This document shows, piece by piece, positions 25,982 to 36,573 of a stretch of 64,000 bases of DNA. The notes under the pieces were generated by a model. That model was not told where the DNA came from. It did not search any database and was given only the letters and a program-made list of their open reading frames with translations. The position numbers and the translations under genes are program-made. The first letter of the stretch is position 1. Each line of letters starts with the position of its first letter. Source of the stretch: Parageobacillus caldoxylosilyticus NBRC 107762 (GTDB lineage: Bacteria; Bacillota; Bacilli; Bacillales; Anoxybacillaceae); contig NZ_BAWO01000030.1 in the NCBI RefSeq assembly GCF_000632715.1, positions 1 to 64,000 on the forward strand, given 5' to 3'.

Positions 25982-26827
25982 TTAGACGCCAGCATATGCC
26001 AAAAATCCTCCATCAACTGGTACAACAATTCCTGTAACAAACCCGCTTGTTTGTTCATCGACAAGCCAGAGCAAAGTTCCTAATAAATCTTCAGGATTCC
26101 CTAATCTCTTCATCGGTGTGTGGGATAAAATTTTTCTTGTACGTTCCGTATATGATCCATCTGGATTTTTTAGTAAATTTTCATTTTGTTTCGTTAGAAA
26201 AAATCCTGGGGCAATCGCATTGACACGAATTCCGACACTAGCTACATGCACCGCCAGCCATTTTGTGAAATTTTCAATCCCCGCTTTGGCAGCGCTATAT
26301 GCCGGAACTTTCGTCATTGGCCGCGGTGCGCTCATCGATGAGAGATTGATAATCGTCCCTTTTTTTCCGATCATTCGTTTTAGAAAAATTTGCGTTGGAA
26401 TGACAGTGCCCACAATATTTAAATCGAGCACGTACTTAAACCCTTCGGTAGTAAGATCAAAAAATGTAGTGATTTCCGTGTGATCCAAATCTTCTTGTTC
26501 AAGTATCTCTTTTGTGGTAATCCCTTGTGGATGATTACCGCCGGCCCCATTAATCAATACATCACAGGGGCCGTATTCACGAAATACGATTTCTTCCGCT
26601 TTTTTTACACTATCAACATCTAACACATTACATTGAACGGCGATGGCATCGCCGCCTTGCTTGATAATTTCTTCCTTTACTTTCTCCGCTTTTTCCAACG
26701 TTCGGTTAAGGATTGCCACTTTCATTCCTTGCCTAGCCAGCTCCTTAGCCATGCAGCTGCACAGCACTCCGCCACCGCCGGTAACCACTGCTACTTTGCC
26801 TTTTAGATTTGGATGGATTGGCAGCAT
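25982..26827 (-). CDS. uxuB: D-mannonate oxidoreductase (fructuronate reductase), SDR type
   Basis: 281 residues, short-chain dehydrogenase. Nucleotide loop [28 protein letters not shown], catalytic SSMS ... Tyr-x-x-x-Lys in [19 protein letters not shown] and C-terminal [20 protein letters not shown]. It corresponds to the B. subtilis SDR-type UxuB (YjmF), which reduces D-fructuronate to D-mannonate with NADH, and not to the long-chain E. coli enzyme. The ATG abuts the uxuA stop codon (TAAATG), showing tight coupling. Confidence 0.85.
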   Translation of the reverse strand: MLPIHPNLKGKVAVVTGGGGVLCSCMAKELARQGMKVAILNRTLEKAEKVKEEIIKQGGDAIAVQCNVLDVDSVKKAEEIVFREYGPCDVLINGAGGNHPQGITTKEILEQEDLDHTEITTFFDLTTEGFKYVLDLNIVGTVIPTQIFLKRMIGKKGTIINLSSMSAPRPMTKVPAYSAAKAGIENFTKWLAVHVASVGIRVNAIAPGFFLTKQNENLLKNPDGSYTERTRKILSHTPMKRLGNPEDLLGTLLWLVDEQTSGFVTGIVVPVDGGFLAYAGV

Positions 26828-27910
26828 TTATACTCTCCCTTTCTTTTGTTTTTCCAGACTATCCCAAATTCCAAGGAGATACATGATACCAAGCGCCCGG
26901 TCATATAACCCGTATCCCGGCCGCGCTTTTTCATTCCAAATCATACGTCCATGGTCAGGACGTATATATCCCTGAAAGTTCATATCATGAAGTGCTTTTA
27001 CAATCTCACATATATCAAGCGAACCATCGCAACTACGGTGGGATGTTTCTTCAAAATCGCCGTTTTCATGTATTTTTATATTTCTCACATGGACAAACGG
27101 GACTCTATCCATTTTCAAGAAATATCTGAACATTTCTGGAATATCGTTATTAGGATTAGCACCCAATGACCCTGAACACAATGTGATTCCATTCGATGGG
27201 CTATCGACCATCTTTACAATTCTCTCTAAATTTTCCTTATTTGTCACGATTCGCGGCAACCCAAATACCGACCAAGGCGGATCATCGGGATGAATCGCCA
27301 TTTTAATCCCGCACTCTTCTGCGACAGGGATAATTTGTTCCAAAAAATAACGCAGGTTTTCAAATAAATCGTCTTCTGTAACCCCTTTATATAGAGCAAA
27401 AAGGTTTTTGATAGTTTTCAATCTTTCACGTTCCCACCCTGGCAACAAAAAACCGTTTGAGTCACTTTCGATTCTTCTAACCATTTCTTCCGGATCAATA
27501 TTTTCTATTTTATCTTTCTCATAAGCCAAAACCGTAGAGCCATCGCTTCTTTTTTTCGCTAGATCCGATCTCGTCCAGTCAAAAACAGGCATGAAGTTAT
27601 AACAAATAACTTTCACACCAGCCTTCGCTAAATTCCGAATAGTTTGTTTATAATTTTCAATATAGCGCTCCCGTGAAGGCAATCCCAGTTTAATATCCTC
27701 ATGAACATTCACACTCTCAATTACGTCAAGATGGAATCCTTTTTCATTTACCTGTTTTTTCAAATTTAAAATATCTTCAAGCGGCCAAACTTCTCCCACA
27801 GGGATATGATATAATGCTCCTACAATTCCCTCCACCCCGGGAATTTGCCTAACCTCATCCAACGAAACAGTATCATTGTCCTTGCCGAACCACCGAAATG
27901 TCATTTTCAT
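26828..27910 (-). CDS. uxuA: mannonate dehydratase
   Basis: 360 residues, TIM barrel of the UxuA family. FRWFGKDNDTVSLDEVRQIPGVEGIVGALYHIPVGEVWP at the N-terminus, VKVICYNFMPVFDWTRSDLA, KMAIHPDDPPWSVFGLPRIV (metal His), TLCSGSLGANP, FVHVRNIK and GYIRPDHGRMIW are all diagnostic. Dehydrates D-mannonate to 2-keto-3-deoxygluconate. Ribosome site AGGGAGTG. Lies 33 bases after uxaC in the uxu operon. Confidence 0.95.
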   Translation of the reverse strand: MKMTFRWFGKDNDTVSLDEVRQIPGVEGIVGALYHIPVGEVWPLEDILNLKKQVNEKGFHLDVIESVNVHEDIKLGLPSRERYIENYKQTIRNLAKAGVKVICYNFMPVFDWTRSDLAKKRSDGSTVLAYEKDKIENIDPEEMVRRIESDSNGFLLPGWERERLKTIKNLFALYKGVTEDDLFENLRYFLEQIIPVAEECGIKMAIHPDDPPWSVFGLPRIVTNKENLERIVKMVDSPSNGITLCSGSLGANPNNDIPEMFRYFLKMDRVPFVHVRNIKIHENGDFEETSHRSCDGSLDICEIVKALHDMNFQGYIRPDHGRMIWNEKARPGYGLYDRALGIMYLLGIWDSLEKQKKGRV

Positions 27911-27943
27911 CGCTTTGCACTCCCTTGATTCATTGAAGGAAAT

Positions 27944-29347
27944 TTACCGAATGTTAAAGTAATTTTTGGCATTAAAATAACAAATATCTTGAACAATTTT
28001 TCCTAAAAAAGGATAATCAGGCGGAACTTCTCCATTTTCCACCCACGTTCCTATTAAATTGCATAGTATTCTTCGAAAATATTCATGCCGTACATAGGAC
28101 AAAAAACTTCTTGAGTCAGTCAGCATGCCTATAAAACTACTTAAAAGTCCTACATTGGCTAAGTCCTTCATGTGTGATAAAATTCCGTCTTTATGGTCGT
28201 TGAACCACCAGGCTGCTCCAAACTGTATTTTCCCTTTAATTCCTTCGCCCTGGAAATTGCCAACAGTCGATGCAATAACGTAATTATATGCAGGATTTAA
28301 AGTATAAATAATAATTTTAGGCAGCTTATTTTCTTTTTCTAACGCATTTAAAAAAGAATTCAGCGGCTTTGCCAATATAAAATCGTTAATAGAATCATAC
28401 CCGGTATTTGCGCCTAACTGTTGGAACTTTCTTGTATTTGTATTTCTTATTGAACCAATATGCAGTTGCATTGCCCAATCTAATGAATGATAAAGTTGTC
28501 CTAAAAAACGCAATGTAAACGTTTTATATTTATCTTCTTCTGCTTTCGTTACAATAAAACCATCTTTTCGCTTTTGGAAAATAGCGGACACTTCTTTTAA
28601 ATCGCTTTCTTCATATGGCATATACTCGAGCCCGTGGTCAGAAATTCTACATCCCATTTCGTGGAAATAGTTTACTCTGTTTCTAATTGCCTCTAACATT
28701 TGTTCATAATTAGTTATTTCGATATTCGTAATTTTCCCTAACTCTCCTATATATTTTGAAAAAGAATGATGATTAATTTCTAATAATGGATCCGGCCGAA
28801 AAGTGGGCAGTACCTTTGTTTTGATATCTTGGTTACTTTGAATAACTTTATGGTACTCTAAACTATCTAATGGATCATCCGTTGTTCCTATCATTTCTAC
28901 ATTCGATTTAGAAATGATGCTACGGGCTGAAAAATCCTCTTGCTGCAATATTTCATTACAATGATTCCATATCTCCCTGCATGTTTTTTCATTCAAAATT
29001 GTATCCATATGAAAATAGCGCTTTAATTCTAAATGAGTCCAATGATATAGGGGATTTCCAATGCAATAAGGTACTGCTTTAGCCCATGCTTCGAATTTTT
29101 CATAATCACTTGCGTCCCCTGTTATATATTTCTCTTCAATCCCCAGCATCCTCATTGCACGCCATTTATAATGATCGCCGTCTAGCCACAACTCGGTTAA
29201 GTTTTTAAATCGTTTATCTTCCGCGATTTCCCTCGGACTTAAATGACAATGGTAGTCAATAATTGGCATATGTTTCGCATATTCATGATAAAGAATCTTC
29301 GCAGATTTATTCTTCAGTAAAAAATCTTCGTGTATAAATGTCTGCAC
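27944..29347 (-). CDS. uxaC: glucuronate isomerase
   Basis: 467 residues, amidohydrolase-like UxaC family: PIIDYHCHLSPREIAEDKRFKNLTELWLDGDHYKWRAMR, MIGTTDDPLDSLEYH, QLHIGSIRNTN, KIIIYTLNPAYNYVIASTVGNF, GAAWWFNDHKDGI and MLTDSRSFLSYVRHEYFRRILC. Interconverts D-glucuronate and D-fructuronate (also galacturonate and tagaturonate). Start is GTG behind GGGGGGAGC. Glucuronate comes from AguA action on aldouronates. Second gene of the uxuR-led operon. Confidence 0.95.
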   Translation of the reverse strand: MQTFIHEDFLLKNKSAKILYHEYAKHMPIIDYHCHLSPREIAEDKRFKNLTELWLDGDHYKWRAMRMLGIEEKYITGDASDYEKFEAWAKAVPYCIGNPLYHWTHLELKRYFHMDTILNEKTCREIWNHCNEILQQEDFSARSIISKSNVEMIGTTDDPLDSLEYHKVIQSNQDIKTKVLPTFRPDPLLEINHHSFSKYIGELGKITNIEITNYEQMLEAIRNRVNYFHEMGCRISDHGLEYMPYEESDLKEVSAIFQKRKDGFIVTKAEEDKYKTFTLRFLGQLYHSLDWAMQLHIGSIRNTNTRKFQQLGANTGYDSINDFILAKPLNSFLNALEKENKLPKIIIYTLNPAYNYVIASTVGNFQGEGIKGKIQFGAAWWFNDHKDGILSHMKDLANVGLLSSFIGMLTDSRSFLSYVRHEYFRRILCNLIGTWVENGEVPPDYPFLGKIVQDICYFNAKNYFNIR

Positions 29348-29403
29348 GCAGCTCCCCCCTTTTTCATTTAAAATCTATACATTACCCCCTAAACAGGGCG
29401 AAT

Positions 29404-30105
29404 TCAAACAAAATAATGCGGATATTGTTTCTTTAGTACGTCCTTTTCAATTACCACTAGCCTTAAATGTTCCTCCATCACTTTTCGTGCTTTTTCCGCT
29501 TCCTTATTAGCAATTAGTTGATAAATTTGCTTATGATGAGAGATGATAATATCCCAGTCTAAATCGGAAAATAATCGAAGCACGCGCAGGCGGTTAAAAT
29601 GACTATTTAGGTGCTGGACCATTTTCCATGACCGAGACATCCTGCAACCATCAAAAATAATCTTGTGAAATTCCTCGTCCAGCTCGAAAAGTGCTAAATA
29701 GTTGCTCTTTTCCACACATAATTCCTGCATGGCAATATTTTTTTCTAATTGAAATAAATATTCCTCAGTAAATTTTTCACATGCCAACGCCACTACTTCT
29801 TTCTCAATGATCTCTCTAATAAATCTGCCTTCTTCTACATGTTCTAAATTAATCCGCGATACGATGGTACCACTTTGAGGAATAATATCTAACAATTCTT
29901 CTTGGGCTAATTTTAAGAAAGCTTCACGAACAGGGGTTCTGCTAACATGAAGATTTTCGGCAATTTCCTTTTCAGAAATTTTTGTACCTGGCTCAAGCTC
30001 TAATCGCAAAATTTTCTCCTTTAACAAATGATACAGTTGATCTCTCGTTGATCCTCTTGTAGAGCCCTTTATTTGTTGGCTTTCTTGGAATGTAAACATT
30101 ACCAT
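29404..30105 (-). CDS. uxuR: GntR/FadR-family regulator of glucuronate genes
   Basis: 233 residues. Winged HTH at residues 19-85 (DQLYHLLKEKILRLELEPGTKISEKEIAENLHVSRTPVREAFLKLAQEELLDIIPQSGTIVSRI), then an all-helical FCD/FadR ligand domain with the metal-type ligands D-x3-H in ELDEEFHKIIF and later His residues. Position at the head of uxaC-uxuA-uxuB suggests the UxuR function: repression relieved by glucuronate or mannonate-related metabolites. A candidate operator, ACTAGTATGGTAGT, lies 31-44 bases before its start and recurs upstream of aguE. Confidence 0.85.
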   Translation of the reverse strand: MVMFTFQESQQIKGSTRGSTRDQLYHLLKEKILRLELEPGTKISEKEIAENLHVSRTPVREAFLKLAQEELLDIIPQSGTIVSRINLEHVEEGRFIREIIEKEVVALACEKFTEEYLFQLEKNIAMQELCVEKSNYLALFELDEEFHKIIFDGCRMSRSWKMVQHLNSHFNRLRVLRLFSDLDWDIIISHHKQIYQLIANKEAEKARKVMEEHLRLVVIEKDVLKKQYPHYFV

Positions 30106-30135
30106 TGAATTCTCCCTTTCGTTTTATCTCACTAT

Positions 30136-30149
30136 ACTAGTATGGTAGT
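30136..30149. promoter_or_regulatory. candidate UxuR operator before uxuR
   Basis: ACTAGTATGGTAGT, 12 of 14 positions identical to the perfect palindrome ACTAGTATACTAGT before aguE. The location next to the uxuR start fits autoregulation. Confidence 0.55.
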
Positions 30150-30298
30150 ATTATTCGAAAAATAAACATTTCTCTTTAAAGATAGAAATTCGTTTCCATT
30201 TTAGCTAAGAAAATATTTCCTGTCAATTGCACAATATATTTATACATTCAGCAATACTGTTGTTGTTAAAAATATTTTGTTTACGTTCAAAAACGTCG

Positions 30299-30937
30299 TT
30301 ATTTTGCTCTTGCTTTTTTTACCGCAGCTACTAATAAGGAAGCATTACGGGTTATTTCCAACAGGTATGAATCAGTGAGGTTCTTTTTTACGTTGACTAA
30401 TGAACTTCCTATCCCTACCGCCTCCACACCTGCTCTTATATAATCTTCTATGTTTTCTATATTTATTCCCCCTGTCGCAATTAACGGTATTTGCGGCAAA
30501 GGATCTTTCATGCTTTTAATGTAGCTAGGTCCGAATATACTAATAGGAAATACTTTTACAAAATCAGCTCCACTTTCAAAAGCGGTAACGATTTCAGTAG
30601 GTGTTAATCCTCCTGCTATACTTACTGCCCCATACCGCTTTGTCATTTGAATCGTCTCTATGTTCATGGAAGGAGAAACAATAAACTTGGCTCCGGATAA
30701 AATCGCTAATCGTGCCGTTTCCCCGTCTAATACCGTGCCAGCACCTACCAATACACCCTCTAGCTCGTTTGCCGCTTTTTCAAGCGCTGCCAGCGCTCCT
30801 GGAGTTTCCACTGTGATTTCAATGATATTCATTCCACCTTTTTTTAACGCGTGCGCAACGGGGATGATATTCTCAACGGTTGCCCCTCTAATGACAGGAA
30901 TAATCCCCGTTTCTTTGATAGTAATAATATGATCCAT
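30299..30937 (-). CDS. kdgA: 2-keto-3-deoxy-6-phosphogluconate aldolase
   Basis: 212 residues, class I aldolase TIM barrel. GIIPVIRGATVENIIPVAHAL, IEITVETPGA with the catalytic Glu-type position, VGAGTVLD, FIVSPSM, and the Schiff-base lysine in FVKVFPIS near residue 127; GGINIENIEDYIRAGVEAVGIGSSL closes the phosphate site. Splits KDPG into pyruvate and glyceraldehyde-3-phosphate, final step of glucuronate breakdown. Follows kdgK by 20 bases, ribosome site GGGGGGT. Confidence 0.92.
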   Translation of the reverse strand: MDHIITIKETGIIPVIRGATVENIIPVAHALKKGGMNIIEITVETPGALAALEKAANELEGVLVGAGTVLDGETARLAILSGAKFIVSPSMNIETIQMTKRYGAVSIAGGLTPTEIVTAFESGADFVKVFPISIFGPSYIKSMKDPLPQIPLIATGGINIENIEDYIRAGVEAVGIGSSLVNVKKNLTDSYLLEITRNASLLVAAVKKARAK

Positions 30938-30957
30938 GCTTTTTACCCCCCACTTTA

Positions 30958-31908
30958 TTATCGAATAACATCCTCATTATTTTTCGCTATTAGTTTTTCA
31001 ATCTCATCACGTTCAGGCAGACCATCAACATCGCCGTAAACCATTGTAACCAGCGCGCCTACAGCATTAGCTCTTTCCACAGCATGATATATGCTTAATC
31101 CGTCTAGCAGTCCCGAAATAAATCCAGCAGCAAACCCATCACCTGCTCCAACCGGATCGATAACTTGTTCAACCGGAAATCCAGGAACCCATTTATCTTC
31201 CTTACCTGTAAAATAATGTGCACCTTTCTCCCCTAGTTTCAGTACTACTAGGGAAGCCCCATGTTCGAGAAATAATTGCCCTAATTTTTCAGGAGGATGG
31301 TTGCCAAATAAAAAGGTTGCTTCTACCATCCCCGGAAGTACAATATCTACTTGTGATGCGATATGGAGAAGCGTTTCCCTAGCAATCTCTTCCTTCCAAA
31401 GTTTGAGTCGCAAGTTAGGATCGAATACAATTTTCACCCCATTATCGCGCGCTATTTTTATTGCGGCTAAAATAGCTTCCCGACAACTAGCGCTTAGAGC
31501 AGGGGTAATGCCTGTAATATGTAAATATTTTGCACTTGCGATATACTCTTCGTCCAAATCAGCCGGTGATAATAGGCTTGCTGCAGAGCCTTTGCGATAA
31601 TAGTAAACCCTAATGTCATTTTGCCTTCTCATTTCCTTAAAATAAATGCCTGTTGGTGCTTCTTCATCAATCTTTGCCTTGCTTATATCAACGCCTTCTC
31701 CCTTTAAAAAAGCGAGAATCGCCTTTCCAAATTCATCATTTCCGACTCTGCTAATCCAACCGGCACGATGTCCTAACCTTGCAAGACCAACTGCAACATT
31801 AGACTCAGCACCACCGATCTTTTTCGTAAAATGGGTTGCGTATCTCATTAATCCATTGCTAGTAGGAGTAAAAACTACCATGGATTCTCCTATTGTAACA
31901 ACATCCAT
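30958..31908 (-). CDS. kdgK: 2-keto-3-deoxygluconate kinase
   Basis: 316 residues, PfkB sugar kinase. MDVVTIGESMVVFTP start, KKIGGAESNVAVGLARLGHRAGWISRVGNDEFG, YYYRKGSAASLLSP, FDPNLRLKLW, and the anion-hole/catalytic motif DPVGAGDGFAAGFISGLL near residues 256-273. Phosphorylates KDG to KDPG. It lies downstream of the GH39 gene by 85 bases and may be read from the aguE promoter or its own. Confidence 0.92.
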   Translation of the reverse strand: MDVVTIGESMVVFTPTSNGLMRYATHFTKKIGGAESNVAVGLARLGHRAGWISRVGNDEFGKAILAFLKGEGVDISKAKIDEEAPTGIYFKEMRRQNDIRVYYYRKGSAASLLSPADLDEEYIASAKYLHITGITPALSASCREAILAAIKIARDNGVKIVFDPNLRLKLWKEEIARETLLHIASQVDIVLPGMVEATFLFGNHPPEKLGQLFLEHGASLVVLKLGEKGAHYFTGKEDKWVPGFPVEQVIDPVGAGDGFAAGFISGLLDGLSIYHAVERANAVGALVTMVYGDVDGLPERDEIEKLIAKNNEDVIR

Positions 31909-31993
31909 CTTAAACCTCCACTTTTCATATTAATGTCATATTGGTGAAGGGAAATCTATCCAAACTAAGACTTCCCTGTATTTGCGCTTAACA

Positions 31994-33502
31994 TTATGAG
32001 TACGATGTAATGAAGCTGTCATCTAATCCAACATAGGTATATGTTTCATCTTTCACCGGTTCTACTTCGATAAGCGTCACTTCGTTTTTTGTTAACCTTA
32101 CTTGCAACCTTAAAATATTATTTTCTGTCCGCATTCGGCATGTAGTCACCTTAGGCTGTGCTACCTGGCGAAGTGTCTCTACAGCTTTTTTATTTGGAAA
32201 CCGCGGTCTCCCCATTTGTTTCCATACAGCCCATGGGTTACCGTTATCCTCATCTACTGTTTGCCGCTTCACAAAAACATCTTCAAACGGAATCGGTATT
32301 TCAATTTCTAAATCTTTTGTAAAATCATTTCCTTTCTCCATAACTAAGTTCCAGGCAACCATCGCAATAGAACCATCTTCTCTTCTAGTCACAATTATTT
32401 CCTCATCACGATAAAGCCGTTCATTACCTAAAGCATTAAAAAATGTAAACAAATAGAAAGTTGGTTTGGGGATCGAATTAAGGGCAACTAGACCAAATCC
32501 GCCGTGAAATTGTGCCTTCGGAACATCCATTTCTTCAAATACATCGCTAAATGTCCAATAAGAGAAAGAATCAACATAATCCCCGCCTTCACTCAAAATA
32601 CGGGCTATATATGCCGCGTTTAAAACGGTATCGTGAACCGGGTTGATCGGACTGTAGGATGTATTATACTCCGTAATATGAAAAGGCAGGTGCGGGAACG
32701 GTGATTGATCAATCAGCTCACGAACTGTTTTAAATTGTTGTAACATATCTTCCGGAGCTTCTAATTCTTGATAATAATACTCAAATGTCTTTTTATGCGG
32801 CGCCTTTGATGTATAAGCATGTCTGCTTACAAAGTCGACCGGTACATTTTCGTCGGCGCAAAAGTTAAGAAAATCAACAATCCATTCATGGCTTCCCCCA
32901 CATATTGCCGGCCCTCCAACTTGAATATCAGGATGAACACTTTTCACTGCAGCCGCCGTAACTTTATATAGCTTAAAATATTCTTGTTTATCAGCATCTT
33001 TCCAGAAATTCACTAAGTTTGGTTCATTCCAGACTTCAAAAGGCCATCTCAGCACTTCTTCTATACCATAACGCTCCACAAAATGAGAGACTACCGCTAC
33101 GATTAAGTCATACCATTTGTTGTAGTCCTTAGGAGGCGTAACGTTTCCTTTCCAATAAAATACAGTTTGATCTCCAGACGCTAAGGCGCTTGGCATAAAC
33201 CCAAGCTCGACAAACGGACGGATTCCTAGATCTAAATAGGAATCAATAATTCTGTCAATATAAGTAAAATTATAAAAAGGTTTTGTTTCTCCATCGATTT
33301 CCACTTCACGATAAATGCCTACATCATCAGAAAGCAAACCGTGTCCGCGGATATATTGAAATCCTATTTTTTCTTGAACCAATTTCAGATGATCTAAATA
33401 TTCTTTCTGCAATGCAAGCCCCAATCTTCCTGTGCCGACACAGAATTTCCAATTCTTCTTAAACAATTTTGGTTCATCATCACGAACTTTTATTTTTTTC
33501 AT
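31994..33502 (-). CDS. xynB1: GH39 beta-D-xylosidase
   Basis: 502 residues, (beta/alpha)8 barrel of GH39. Acid/base Glu160 in FEVWNEPN and nucleophile Glu278 in [10 protein letters not shown] are at the numbers known for the G. stearothermophilus enzyme. The C-terminal part forms the accessory beta-sandwich. No signal peptide, hence intracellular retaining xylosidase on short xylo-oligosaccharides. It follows aguA by 49 bases in the aguEFG-aguA run, so it trims xylose after AguA removes glucuronate. The ribosome site AAGGAAGTG is somewhat far from the ATG. Confidence 0.95.
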   Translation of the reverse strand: MKKIKVRDDEPKLFKKNWKFCVGTGRLGLALQKEYLDHLKLVQEKIGFQYIRGHGLLSDDVGIYREVEIDGETKPFYNFTYIDRIIDSYLDLGIRPFVELGFMPSALASGDQTVFYWKGNVTPPKDYNKWYDLIVAVVSHFVERYGIEEVLRWPFEVWNEPNLVNFWKDADKQEYFKLYKVTAAAVKSVHPDIQVGGPAICGGSHEWIVDFLNFCADENVPVDFVSRHAYTSKAPHKKTFEYYYQELEAPEDMLQQFKTVRELIDQSPFPHLPFHITEYNTSYSPINPVHDTVLNAAYIARILSEGGDYVDSFSYWTFSDVFEEMDVPKAQFHGGFGLVALNSIPKPTFYLFTFFNALGNERLYRDEEIIVTRREDGSIAMVAWNLVMEKGNDFTKDLEIEIPIPFEDVFVKRQTVDEDNGNPWAVWKQMGRPRFPNKKAVETLRQVAQPKVTTCRMRTENNILRLQVRLTKNEVTLIEVEPVKDETYTYVGLDDSFITSYS

Positions 33503-33551
33503 GACAATGATTCACTTCCTTTATGAGGATATGTTGAATAAATCCGTCTCA

Positions 33552-35633
33552 TCATTTATAAATAGTGCGATTATATTTATCCCCAATTCCTGATTTGCGA
33601 TAAAAATACGTATTAATCACATCCCGCCATTCTTTTGCATGTTCTACTTGAATATTTAAACGCTCCAAAACATCACGATATCTTTTTTCATCTATTTTAC
33701 CTTTTAATCTTTTCCATCTTTCTCTTAACTGTTTCGCTTGCTCCACACCTTCAAAATGAGTATTGTATATATGCTGAATAACGGTTTCGCCGGATTTTAG
33801 GCGATGTGTATAAGGGACGTGATGGAAAAATAGAAGTAATTCATCTGGACAAGATTCAATGGATTCGTACATCTCAGCGTTTTCAGGAAAATATTGAGCT
33901 GTAAAACCTGTCCCAGTTCTTACTGTTCTATCTACTCCGATTCCGTAACGGTCCGCATAATGATATGTTCCCCACGGAGAATACTCATACCCATCTACAT
34001 TAGGACCGTAGTGATGCCCTGGATTCACCATCCACCCTACTCCAAGTGGAGCTGTATAGTTTTCATAAATTCTCCAAGAGTCTAAAAGCATCTGGCTAAC
34101 CTGTTCAACAACCTCCGGGTCATCCCCAAATGTAAGCAGCACCCATTCATTCGTTATTTCCTCCGCTGAAAGGTCTGGATTCCAAGCTAAGCGCCCGTAT
34201 CCATATAAGTTAGCTTGCGCCAATGTATGCCCCGTCCAGTTCGGATCATCGCCTATATTAGAAACAGCTGCGATCCCGCTATACTGATAATCGTATAAAG
34301 AACCATCTACTACCTTTTTCACTTGTGAGCCTTTCCCTTTTGCATACGTATCAAATTCCAATACTTCTTTCCACTGTGGAATTAAATAGCATAAATGTTT
34401 TTGCTGCCCTGTATATTCTTGCGTGATTTGAAACTCCATCATTTGATTCGTTTTTGGCATCGCACCAAATAAAGGGGACACAGGCTCCCTTACCTGAAAG
34501 TCCATCGGGCCATTTTTAATTTGCAAAACGACATTGTTATGAAATTGACCATCTAATGGCTTGAAATGATCATAAGCCGCTTTCGCTCTGTCGGTCGAAC
34601 GATCCCGCCAATCTTGTTGACAATTGTAGACAAAACATCTCCAAATCACGATTCCCCCAAATGGCTGTAGCGCCTTGGCAAGCATATTTGCTCCCTCGGC
34701 ATGGTTTCTATTATACGTAAATGGTCCAGGCCGAAATTCGGAGTCTGCTTTCACCAAGAAACCGCCAAAGTCCGGAATATGCTGATAAATGCGTTCAACT
34801 GTACTTTTCCACCACTGCTGTACACTAGAATCCAGCGGATCAGCCGTTGATAATCCTCCAATTTGGATCGGACTTGCATAGTTGATACTTAAAAACGTCT
34901 GTATACCGTAAGCTCTAAAAATATCTGCAATTTTTGCAACATCCGATAAAAATTCCTCTGTGATCAATTTCGTTTCTGCTTCGTGGACATTCACGTTATT
35001 AATAACAACCCCATTAATTCCTACCGAAGAAAGCAACCGTGCATAATCTTTGATACGGTTCCCATTTTTTATAAACTGATAGTCTTTAAAGAAAATAGAG
35101 CGTCCCGCATATCCACGTTCAATACTTCCATCCATATTGTCCCAATGGTTAATCATGCGCAATTGATTTTTCGGATTTTCAAAAATAGATAAATGATCAA
35201 TATCTTTTTTCATCTGCAATAATCGAAGAAAATGGAATACAGCATACAAAACACCTTTATCCGTTTTTCCCACTAAATAAATAGATAATTCCCCGTTAAA
35301 GGATATAGACTGAATAGTATATCCTTCCTTGTTCATTTGCCGAAACTCTCTTAAACTTGAAAATCGATGTTTTACCTCTTCATCATCTATAGTACCTAAT
35401 AGAATAAATCCACTTTTTTCGACGCTCTTTACTACTTTCGGTTGAATGCCCAAAATAGACGATATGCCTCTCGAAAGTTCCTCAACAGCCGAATGAAAAA
35501 CAGGCGATGCTCCTTTAACAACAATATTTGAAAATAAGGAAAGGTTTTGATAGTATCCTTCTACTTTCTCATATCTTAGCCAACAAGGTTCGTATTGTTC
35601 CCCTTCCTGCAACACTATCCCATTTCCTTCCAT
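33552..35633 (-). CDS. aguA: GH67 alpha-glucuronidase
   Basis: 693 residues, 14 more than the 679 of the T-6 enzyme, all at the N-terminus. Catalytic carboxylates Glu299 (VKADSEF), Asp378 (NGPMDFQ) and Glu406 (ITQEYTG) correspond to 285, 364 and 392 of that enzyme. Other marks: [23 protein letters not shown] and [28 protein letters not shown]. Removes 4-O-methyl-glucuronate from the end of aldouronic acids inside the cell. A perfect AGGAGG lies before the ATG, supporting the longer N-terminus. Follows the aguEFG transporter genes. Confidence 0.96.
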   Translation of the reverse strand: MEGNGIVLQEGEQYEPCWLRYEKVEGYYQNLSLFSNIVVKGASPVFHSAVEELSRGISSILGIQPKVVKSVEKSGFILLGTIDDEEVKHRFSSLREFRQMNKEGYTIQSISFNGELSIYLVGKTDKGVLYAVFHFLRLLQMKKDIDHLSIFENPKNQLRMINHWDNMDGSIERGYAGRSIFFKDYQFIKNGNRIKDYARLLSSVGINGVVINNVNVHEAETKLITEEFLSDVAKIADIFRAYGIQTFLSINYASPIQIGGLSTADPLDSSVQQWWKSTVERIYQHIPDFGGFLVKADSEFRPGPFTYNRNHAEGANMLAKALQPFGGIVIWRCFVYNCQQDWRDRSTDRAKAAYDHFKPLDGQFHNNVVLQIKNGPMDFQVREPVSPLFGAMPKTNQMMEFQITQEYTGQQKHLCYLIPQWKEVLEFDTYAKGKGSQVKKVVDGSLYDYQYSGIAAVSNIGDDPNWTGHTLAQANLYGYGRLAWNPDLSAEEITNEWVLLTFGDDPEVVEQVSQMLLDSWRIYENYTAPLGVGWMVNPGHHYGPNVDGYEYSPWGTYHYADRYGIGVDRTVRTGTGFTAQYFPENAEMYESIESCPDELLLFFHHVPYTHRLKSGETVIQHIYNTHFEGVEQAKQLRERWKRLKGKIDEKRYRDVLERLNIQVEHAKEWRDVINTYFYRKSGIGDKYNRTIYK

Positions 35634-35672
35634 ATATAATGCCTCCTGTTAATTCAAAATATAAGGATCTTT

Positions 35673-36560
35673 TTATTCTTTTTCTGCTCCCAAAACGATT
35701 CCTTTTACAAAAAATTTCTGAACAAATGGATATACAATAAGCATAGGCAATGCAGCGATAAAAATTTGCGCCGATTTTACAGTCCGCTCTGATAAGTTTT
35801 TCAATGTTTCTGCATCGACACTCATTTTGCTAAAATCTTGCTGCACAATAATCGTCTGCAAGAATGTAGATAGCGGATAGTGCTTTACATTAGACATATA
35901 AATCATACCGTCAAACCATGAGTTCCAATGAAACACCATGGTAAACAGAGAAATTGTAGCGATAGCTGGCACGGAAATTGGTAAATATATTCTCCAAAAT
36001 ATGGTGAAATGATTAGCTCCATCGATAATAGCAGCTTCTTCTAGTGATTTTGGTACGGAAGTTCTAAAAAAGTTGACAAGCAATATCAAATTAAAGGAAC
36101 TTATTGCCGAGGGCAACACTAATGCCCAAATCGTGTCGGTTAGCCCTAGCTTTGTTACAACCATATAGGTTGGCACTAGTCCTCCGTGGAATAACATGGT
36201 GAAAACGAAAAACCACATATAAATTTTTCTACCTTTAAAAGCATGATCACTCTTTGATAAAGAATAGGCGGCACATAACATACATGCCATGGATATAGAT
36301 GTTCCCAATACAACCCGGAGAAGCGAATTCAATAATGCACGTACAAAATTTTCGTTTCCAATCGTCTTTTTATATGCATCTAGCGTAAAATCAACAGGCC
36401 ACAAACCAACAATGTTAGCTGTTGCTGCCGCGCTTCCGCTAAAAGAAACAGCCAAGATATGAATGAGCGGCAGTATACATAGCAATGCTGATAATGCTAG
36501 AATAAAATAATTGAATATAATAAATATTTTATATGACAAACTTTTCTGGTAATGGTACAT
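35673..36560 (-). CDS. aguG: aldouronate ABC importer permease (LplC/YtcP type)
   Basis: 295 residues, six membrane helices, MalG-like fold with the coupling-loop motif EAAIIDGANHFTIFWRIYLPIS near residue 195. C-terminal FVQKFFVKGIVLGAEKE is typical of the LplC/YtcP group that works with large LplA-type binding proteins. Partner of AguF. No ATPase gene is near; a shared MsmX-type ATPase encoded elsewhere is expected. Ribosome site GGGGGAGG. Confidence 0.88.
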   Translation of the reverse strand: MYHYQKSLSYKIFIIFNYFILALSALLCILPLIHILAVSFSGSAAATANIVGLWPVDFTLDAYKKTIGNENFVRALLNSLLRVVLGTSISMACMLCAAYSLSKSDHAFKGRKIYMWFFVFTMLFHGGLVPTYMVVTKLGLTDTIWALVLPSAISSFNLILLVNFFRTSVPKSLEEAAIIDGANHFTIFWRIYLPISVPAIATISLFTMVFHWNSWFDGMIYMSNVKHYPLSTFLQTIIVQQDFSKMSVDAETLKNLSERTVKSAQIFIAALPMLIVYPFVQKFFVKGIVLGAEKE

Positions 36561-36573
36561 GATCCTCCCCCGC

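Noticed and set aside
30284-30297. ACGTT-CAAA-AACGT stem after kdgA as a terminator
   Set aside because: Five base pairs, AT-rich; too weak to claim although it is followed by T-rich sequence.
31950-31982. Hairpin AGGGAA/TTCCCT between xynB1 and kdgK as a terminator
   Set aside because: Only six base pairs with a long loop and no T-run; kdgK may well be read through from xynB1.
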